Source of the DNA: Heterotrichella gracilis
Taxonomy: Eukaryota; Sar; Xanthophyceae; Tribonematales; Xanthonemataceae
Direction of reading: 5' to 3'
DNA length: 54,463 bases
Assembly: GCA_032358255.1 (NCBI GenBank)
Contig: JAULBX010025930.1
Span: 1 to 54,463 of the forward strand
Positions 47,406-54,463 of this stretch are shown here, piece by piece (position 1 is the first letter of the stretch; each line of letters opens with the position of its first letter). Both the position numbers and the translations under genes were made by a program. Below the pieces are notes generated by a model. That model was not told the origin of the DNA, did no database searches, and worked only from the letters and a program-made list of their open reading frames with translations.

Positions 47406-50089
47406 GTGTGTACTTTCACACCTTGTTCAAATCAGAGTAGCTTTCCAGGTGGGCAATTCAATGGCGCTTCAGAGCCGGGCACTACCTTAAGCCATCTAAT
47501 GCACGCTGTGGAACACGGTGCACCATCATGTAGGCTGCACCACGGTTTTCTCACTCTACACTTTCTCTATTCCCCCACCCTTGTCCTGATGCTGCCGCTG
47601 GTGTAGTCCCTGGGACATCACCAACCCCCCTGCCCTCTGCCCTCCACCCCACGCTCCCTGCGCAGAGCCCTAATACCCTGCTCCTGCCCTCATCCAACAG
47701 GGCTGGGACCGCCATGATGCCCCATGATGTGGCAGGTGCCCTGCACCACTTTGAAGTAATTGGCGGCATCTGATGATGGGTGGGTCTGTTGGCAATTGAG
47801 CCCATCTGAGATCTCGCTGCGAGCCCATCTGAGATCAAATCATGCAGCACTCTGGCAATGTACCGTGTATTCTCAGCAATTCTGCATCAATATTTTGCTT
47901 GACATGACTCAGTCGGTTTCTGCTATGACGCTCACTCCAAAAACTGTTACAGTAGTCCAAGCCTGCACGATAGTAAATATCAAATAGATGTCTATAGTCC
48001 ATAACACTTCAGCAACTATTCTTCCTAGGTGAATGCCCACAGCAGAACGTTGTAGCTAGCATGCCATGAAGGTTCTTTTGTTTTGCCGGACAAGGGTCAG
48101 ACACAGCAGGTGATAGATTGTAAATTACCAACCACTTCAAGCTACTGTAGCAGCGTTTCAGACAACGTTGTATGACAATGCAACAATTGATACAGTAACT
48201 GCAAGACAGTATGCTTGCATTTGAATGCAGTCTGAACGTTTTTCAAAATATGAAGTTTGTTGGTCACAGTGAGATCACAGTGACTGTGCACAATATCACA
48301 CCATTGGCAATCTTGAGGCCAGTTCCTCCGCACATGTTGGCATGTGCATCTTATGACTTCAAACAAGCGGTCTGTGACCCATTTGTAACCAAAATGTCTG
48401 TCAGTTCCTTGTCAGGGGCCCTCGGGTTTAATATTAAGGAACCCCGGGTTTAATGGAAAGGAACCCTCCCCACTCGGGCAGTTGCTTTAGAAGCCAGGTA
48501 CTACCCTACGCGTAGCTGGCTAGTCAGTGCTGTGTCAACATGATTATGTGAGAGGGGGCCTCTGGAAGTTGTAGTTGTAGACAGCGTTTGGCAGCCAGCT
48601 GAAAGGAGCAGAACCATTGCAACTGCCAACATTGTATTAGTTGGGCTGCGCGGCGCTGGATGCATGCTAACCGTTATGATAAGTACTCGCATTGGCAATG
48701 CGCATGTTCCCCTCACTGACAGTCTGGACCCGCGGGGCTGTGCCACCTGATTGCTCACTGAGACAGTGTGGAGGCTGCCTCGCACTCGTCACTCAGTCTG
48801 TGACGGTGGAAGGGTTGAAGGGGCTGACCGCAGATTTTGCCTACTCCCTACGGCTGTGGATAAAAGCATGGAGTTCGGAGCATGACCCAAGTGGGTACCT
48901 GTTGCGTTTGGGAGGCCATAATGGCAGTCCCTATCATCTCTAAGGCTTGGACCTTACTAAAGGTATTCGGTGCGCCCTAGGGCTGTCTCGAGACAGACTC
49001 ATAGTAAAGAGTTTAATAAAGTGCATAATATGCAATGGACTTGCAGAAACCTGTCCACAATGTTTGTTTCTGATATGCCTCATGATATTGTGCACCGTAG
49101 ATGGGGCAGGTGGTCACCAAATGGTTTTGAGTCAGGCACTCTCCACATGAACAGGAAACCAATGCACCTTCTTCGGAGGCTGTATTCAAGTTGACCAATA
49201 CCAGTACCCTCTAGCCTGTTTCCTCCCATCTTTACAAGCTTGCTTGCCATTTGCACAGTTACCCATCAGCATAAGAAGGGAAGATATTAAAGGGGCGGCA
49301 GCGCCATAGCCATCCCCAGGGGCTCCTCCCATCAGCATAACTCATAGTAAAGACTGCAGTCACTATACTATAATCATTAATACAGCATCATCATTACTGC
49401 TTGTGCAGTGCCCAGCTTTTAACAATTACTGCCAGGATGTGCATGCGCCTGAACTTGAGCCTGCCAGCCTCCCCCTGGACCAGCTGCTGAAGATGTGCAT
49501 GCAGGTGGTGCTGGTTGCGCATAACAGTGCCAGGGCAGCGCCGCTCTGGGGAAGGGGATGGGGGTCCTGCAACTCATGCCATCCAGCCGGTGGCACACCT
49601 GAAGCACCAGGTGAGGGGCAGCGCAGCCTTGAGGCTGGTGAATAGGGGCGTGCTCCAGGGTTGTACAGGAAACACTGTTGAAGCTGTTGAACATAAGTTA
49701 TGCTGTTAAACACGGCACTGGGTGCATTTTCACACATTTCCTATAAGTACTAAAATGCATATAAGATTAGCACGGCAGCATGGGCCAGTATCGTTTGCCT
49801 GCCCATGCCTGTAACATTTCTTTCCGACACTCAATTTGGGACGTGTGCAGGTGCCCATGATTTGCAGCGTCCTGCAGCGCGGCGGCAGTGATTCAGACAG
49901 GTACAGTCCCCGTCAATGTCCAAACCATGCCAGTGGCAATGTCCAGCATGCGAGCATGGTAGGTGCATCCGGCGAATAGCAATCCCTGTCAGAGGTGCCC
50001 ATGTTTGGGATACTTGAAAGGGAAATTCCTTGAACATGGGCATGTCCGGCAGGGTTTGCTACTCGCTGGATGCTCTCAGCCTGTAGTAC
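47406..50089. other. Gene-poor spacer
   Basis: Only short frames. The best is at 49403-49621 (PELEPASLPLDQLLKMCMQV, followed by a CACCAG|GTGAGG donor-like site), which may be an exon of the formin relic downstream but carries no family motif. A 22-bp repeat (CGGGTTTAAT..AAGGAACCC) lies at 48423-48468. Confidence 0.4.
48423..48468. repeat. 22-bp direct repeat
   Basis: Two copies of CGGGTTTAAT(A/G)..AAGGAACCC side by side. Confidence 0.65.
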
Positions 50090-51300
50090 CAGCAAAACCA
50101 GCTGCCCAAGGCCCCAGCCCCACCTCCTCCACCACCCCCTCCACCACCCAAGCCTGCGGCGCTGGGGCCTATGCCCCTGTTTTGAAGCGATGGAAATACG
50201 GGGTTAGCGCCTTTGTGCCACCAAGGCGCAATCCCCGCTTCCCCAACACCTTCAAAACTCCTGGGCATAGGCCCTAATGCCGCCGCTACCCCCGCTTTCA
50301 AAGGCAGGTGCCACGCCCCCCCCCCTCCGCCACCGCCCTCCCCTCCGGGCAGCAGGGGGCTACCACCGCCACCACCAAAATGGCAGGGGCAGGCTTGGCT
50401 TCCTGGCTGCTGAGCACCATTGAGCGCTACTTCCTGGAGGTCATGTACCTACTGCGCCTACAGCAATGCATCAAGGGCCTCATCTTCACGCTCATCTTTG
50501 GAGGACTGCAGGACCAGGTGCGCGTCGCAGCTGTGGTGTGATTGCTGCCTGGCATTACAAATATGACTTGTAAACATCATTAATGCTAGATTGAACAAAT
50601 AATGTAACCAATGCACTGATTAAATTATACTTTATCAATTAAGTTGCATTTTGAGATGCATTTAGATTGTAGTAAATGATGAGACCAATTGCTGGCCAGC
50701 AAGCATTTGGCTGTAACCCTCAGCATGCCGGACCTGCTCAGGCTCATGTGATTGGTGCATACAAAGCCCGGAGAGTATGCGGCCAGAGCGTGCATTGACA
50801 TGGAGGTGTACAAGGAGTGTGTGCGCATGCCTCCTCCATGCTGCGTGTGCCTGACTTCCCGCTCCCCTGGCCCCCTCCTCAGGTGAAAGAGCACCCTTGA
50901 CCTTGTGCGCACAGCCTGCTCACAGGCCACGCAGTGCGACCACTTTCAGGAGGCTGCTGGGCCAAGGCAACATACCCAACAAGGTACTCAACATTGTACT
51001 GGCAATGTTTAAAACAATCATCTGGCAATGTGAAACAAATTGGTTTTCTTTGCATCTGTTGATTTGTTTACGAAACAGTTTGGTTTATTTTTAGTAGAAT
51101 CTAAAAGTGCATGCTGCGCACCTTGTTGAGTACGTTGCCATGGGCCAGCAGCCCCCCTGAGTACCTGACAGCTGGTGGGGGATGCACAAATCTGTTGGCA
51201 TGAGTTGCAAGATCTGGGAACACGTAGTGGCAGTGGGTGTAGTGTCAGCCAAGGGGATGATGGTGTGGGGGCGAGTGATGTAGCTACAAAGTGTTTAACA
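50090..51300 (+). pseudogene. Decayed formin (FH1-FH2) fragment
   Basis: A poly-proline stretch at 50111-50185 (APAP then ten Pro, ending at TGA) and a second one near 50310 (HAPPPPPPPSPPGSRG) look like FH1. A piece in a different frame follows at 50388-50517: STIERYFLEVMYLLRLQQCI, then KGLIFTLIFGGLQDQ. This matches the FH2 segment normally seen as ERFLLE..K.PRL..RL..LLF...F. Further pieces come in FH2 order: TTFRRLLGQGNIPNK (50938-50985) and HLVEYVAMGQ (51118-51147). Stops and frame changes separate them. Formins nucleate and elongate actin filaments; this copy is unlikely to work. Hidden introns could rescue part of it. Confidence 0.5.
50165..50275. repeat. Imperfect inverted repeat, about 50-base arms
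   Basis: The left arm (GGCCTATGCCCCTGTTTTGAAG onwards in two parts: GGCCTATGCCCC and TGTTTTGAAG) faces the right arm (CTTCAAAAC..CTGGGCATAGGCC). The inner parts AGCGCCTTTG and CAAGGCGC also pair. The loop is only a few bases, so an RNA hairpin is possible. Confidence 0.65.
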
Positions 51301-52538
51301 AAACCCATTTTGCTGGGTTTCCGCGGATTTTTAATGACTCCGCACCTTTCCTGAGCACAACTTTCCGCTGCACATGTCCCTCCCTGCAATACACACCGCG
51401 TGGGCGTGCCCAGGCTTTCTAGTTGGGCTCTTAACTCCAGCTCATTTACTCAACGGGGTTGACAAGAAGACTACATTGCTGCAATCTCTTGCCACAATGA
51501 CCATATAATGGTCATGGTGACCACAGGTTGCCGAAAAGTATTGTTCTTGTCAAAGCATATATTATGGTCAATGAGCTGAAGTTGCAAGTCCAACTTGAAA
51601 GCCGGGCCTCCCCCACGCCTCCCACTGCACATGTCCCTCCTGCAGAACACTTGGCAGCTCCGTGCCCATGTGCTCCATGCCACTTGTCTTAGGCTCATCT
51701 GTGACAGCAGAGGCTGCTGCCATAGTCATGCGGTGTGGAGCACATGGACACAAAGCTGTGGATTATGGGCCAGCAGCAAATATGTAGATACGTGCATGCT
51801 GGGGCACCCATGGCTCTATACCACATCTTGGAGGGTAATGGCCATCGCTATCCGACAGCCTATGAACTACTAGATTGCATGTAGCTGACAAAATATAGTC
51901 TGGCCATGGCCCTCAGCAAGCCGCATGCGTTCCAGTAGTGCAGCCAGATTGACAGTCAGCCTGGGTCGAGAGGCATCAGCAGTATTAGCCCTGACAGCTT
52001 GTGGTCCAGATCTTGTGCACTGCATTGTATGTGAGGACCAGCTGGGACAGCCTGTGTCCTTGAACCCATCTACTTGTTGTGTTGTGCTGTGCCGCACAAT
52101 CCAGTTGGCATTCTGAGGGCCGCTGCTGACAAATTGCTACTACTAATTGATTTATAGATGCTTGTAGAGGCGACCGTCACTAGCATCCTCATGAGAGATC
52201 TGCGCAGCGGCCTGTTGGTCGCGCACAGCGCTGTCATGCGCTGCACTGGCGGAAGGTCGTCATGACTTCCAAAAGCTCCTATTGCTAGCACCCGCTGACC
52301 TCCTCCTTGCCCTCTGCTGGTCGCTGTCCATAGAGCGGACAGGCAGAGGACACAAAGGAGGACAGCGATTGCCAGCAACAGGAGCTTCAGGCAGTCACAT
52401 GATGACCTTCCATCAGGATGCAATAGGCAAATGTATAACCCTCGAGGTGAGGGCATCCAATGTGGCGTCATTTATAGCCATTCTTAATCCTACTTAATGC
52501 AATGGGATATTATTTACGGGTTTTATCCTCGAGTTTAA

Positions 52539-52618
52539 GTTCGATTTGTCTCTGACCAGAAAGTGGTGTAACTTCGACTTGTCTCTGACCAGAATGTGGT
52601 GTCACTGACCAGAATGTG
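52539..52618. repeat. 33-bp tandem repeat
   Basis: TCGA(T/C)TTGTCTCTGACCAGAA units in two full copies, plus a third truncated ACTGACCAGAATGTG. Confidence 0.75.
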
Positions 52619-53189
52619 CAATGAATTAACTACACAGGGGTATTGGCTTGGAGGTGATGCCTGCATATTGCAGTTCTAAACTGAAGCACGGATGCATGAG
52701 ATGGCAATGCCCCATGCACGTGGCGCATGTCTTTTAGCCGGATCCATATCACGTGCTGATTGCTCACTCAGTACCTTCTTGCGTAGGTCATCCGCTCCTG
52801 GGCCACTCTTATGATCCTGCTTTTTCCTGGTGGTGCGGCTGCTACCAGTACCCATCGCATGCTGTGATGTGCGCTGGTTGCAGGCGCACCGCCAGAACGA
52901 TGAGAAGGTGCACAAGAGTGCCCCAAGAGCGGATGACCACCTCTGAGAAGATGCACACGCTGCAGACAAGCGCAGCAGGCAGGTTGCCAGGGGCAGAGCA
53001 GTCCATGCTTCCAGGCTGAGCAGCGCGCCTACATATGGCAGTGCTCTATGCCCTTTGTCTGTAGGAATGCTATGGTAGGATAAGGAAAGCTAAGGTAGGG
53101 TAGGTGCTTGCCCAAGGATGCGGCCCGGCCTGACACATACCATACGAGGACCTCCTTGTAGTGGTCATCAAGGCTGGTGCAAGTGTAAA

Positions 53190-53312
53190 ATAGGGTTACA
53201 TTTTTATAAAATGTAAATGATAATTAATACTGACTTGATGAATTAATATTGACTGAATTATAATGGTTCATATTTTATAGATATAAAGCTTATTATTTTA
53301 CAAATTACACAT
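53190..53312. other. AT-rich island
   Basis: About 120 bases of mostly A and T (ATTTTTATAAAATGTAAATG, TAATTAATA.TGACT repeats) in an otherwise GC-balanced region. No gene signal. It could be a matrix-attachment-like stretch or transposon remnant; neither is shown. Confidence 0.55.
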
Positions 53313-53440
53313 TTGCTGACTGGCCTGAGAGATTTTGTACATTATCGCATTTTGGAAAACTTTGGAGGCTTTGTACCCCTGTATATGACACTGTATGGCT
53401 GTCCTGCCATGTTGTGCTGACGCGCTGTTGCCTTCCCTGC

Positions 53441-53830
53441 AGGATTCCATGCTGGGCTTGGGTGCCAGTGACCTTGAGTGTTGAGCAGCTTGATGCCCTC
53501 AATCGCGCCATACCCGGTGATCAGGAGCGCGCAGGAACCTGGATGCCTACCTGGTTGGGGAGCGCCCCTTGCACCGTCGCACGAGCACCTGATGCGCTGC
53601 GACAGCTTTTGGGATGTGCATGACTCATAAAGTAGTGCTTCTCAGTGCTAAGCAGCTGGAGGTTGTGTGTGCCGAGGTTCAAGGACCTGGGGGCCTACTT
53701 AATGGGAGCACTCCTTGCACTGTGGCACGAGCAATCTCAAGCTGCGGGGCACTGGGGAGCGCTACTTTCTTGAGGCCATGCGCGCTACCAGGGCGCGTAA
53801 AAATGCAGCATTCGATGCTTCAGCTTTGGG
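53441..53830 (+). pseudogene. Second formin FH2 relic, internally duplicated
   Basis: Two similar blocks lie in a row. The first reads LSVEQLDALNRAIPGDQERA then, in another frame, LDAYLVGERPL. The second reads LSAKQLEVVCAEVQ, then DLGAYLMGALLALW, then TGERYFLEAMRATRARKN in a third frame. LSVEQL.AL..A.P..EE and ERFLLE are consecutive FH2 elements, so order supports a formin source. Both blocks have frameshifts, which argues for a pseudogene. Confidence 0.5.
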
Positions 53831-54463
53831 TTAAACATAAGTACAGCCAGAAGCTGCAGCATTCAGTGCTGCATCTTCACGTGCTTTGGTAGTGTGCATG
53901 ACAAGGTGCGGAGCAGCTGGGGTGGTGGTATGCTTTAATATGGGGTAGGCGCTGGCTATACATGGCAAGCAGATATTTGACTGTAATGCTCCCCATGCTG
54001 CATCTCTTCTTGGCTATTTACACGTCCTGATTCCCTGCTGCTGCACACACCATGCAGAGAGTATAGCAGCAAAATGCGGTGCGCACCAGGGGACTGCAGC
54101 TGCCGGGGAATGCTTGCAGCCCCCATCTACACCACACAATCTGTATTGTCATGATTTGCAGATGTATGGCATGCAAGCAGCCTGGGTCTCAAGAGCATGC
54201 GGGGCAATCTCCTGCAAGGAAGTTTCTGGGCCTTTGCTGGTATTGACGATCACCAGTGAAGGATAGGGGTGCATGGCGTGTGGCCACTGCTGGCCTATGA
54301 TATGGATAATCCATTCCATCTGGATCCCACCATGGGCATGCAGGTAAGTGTGTGTGTACCCTCCCGCAGTAAGTGTGTGTGTACCCTCCCCTCCAACGGT
54401 CGACCCAGCCGTTGGCTCAGCACCTGAGTTTGAGTTGAGTCTTGAGTTCAACTAAGCAAGGGG
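53831..54463. other. Right edge of window, no gene recognised
   Basis: No exon supported. A 25-bp direct repeat (GTAAGTGTGTGTGTACCCTC) occurs at 54344 and 54369; each copy starts with a consensus-like splice donor. Confidence 0.4.

Larger units (their letters stand above)
51301..53439. other. Gene-poor region with possible formin shards
   Basis: Short frames only. A piece near 52884 (AHRQNDEKVHKSAPRADDHL, preceded by GTTGCAG) could be the C-terminal FH2/post-FH2 helix. A piece near 52159 (VEATVTSILMRDLRSGLLVA) follows a TTTATAG acceptor-like site but is unassigned. Confidence 0.3.

Overview
This is a nuclear segment from a eukaryote, most likely a chlorophyte green alga of the Chlamydomonadales type. 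Genes are split into many short exons with ordinary GT-AG introns plus a few GC-AG introns. Short TTTAGGG-type telomeric repeats lie inside introns and spacers. The gene set is green-lineage (RWP-RK factor, plant-type unc-13 protein, DDT/WHIM protein, Ap4A phosphorylase). The species cannot be fixed from the sequence alone. All gene models were made by hand from exon phase and protein motifs, so exon edges given with phase agreement are firm and most 5' ends are not.

Layout. 180-7315 (+): DDT/WHIM chromatin protein, cut by the window start, with at least five exons accompanied by a decayed copy. 8315-11347: two F-box/leucine-rich genes facing each other tail to tail (+ then -), each damaged in a different place. 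13032-15400 (-): ATP adenylyltransferase (Ap4A phosphorylase). 16715-21639 (-) and 22308-24590 (-): two tandem paralogues of a coiled-coil regulator. The second carries an RWP-RK DNA-binding domain; the first does not, but keeps the N-terminal exons that the second has lost. 25981-32587 (+): SMARCAL1/HARP-type annealing helicase with a long Gln/His/Pro-rich N-terminus and two PIP-box-like motifs. 34141-47405 (+): about 26-exon C2/MUN (Munc13/unc-13-like) secretion gene with a duplicated exon in an intron. 49.4-54.4 kb: gene-poor, with decayed formin (FH1-FH2) pieces, an AT-rich island and small tandem repeats.

The genes are unrelated in function (chromatin, protein turnover, nucleotide salvage, transcription, replication-fork repair, exocytosis) and do not form a pathway. 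The shared theme is local duplication followed by decay: exon copies, paired genes and gene shards occur in most parts of the window. The strongest lead is the RWP-RK/coiled-coil pair, where two neighbouring paralogues have split one ancestral architecture between them.
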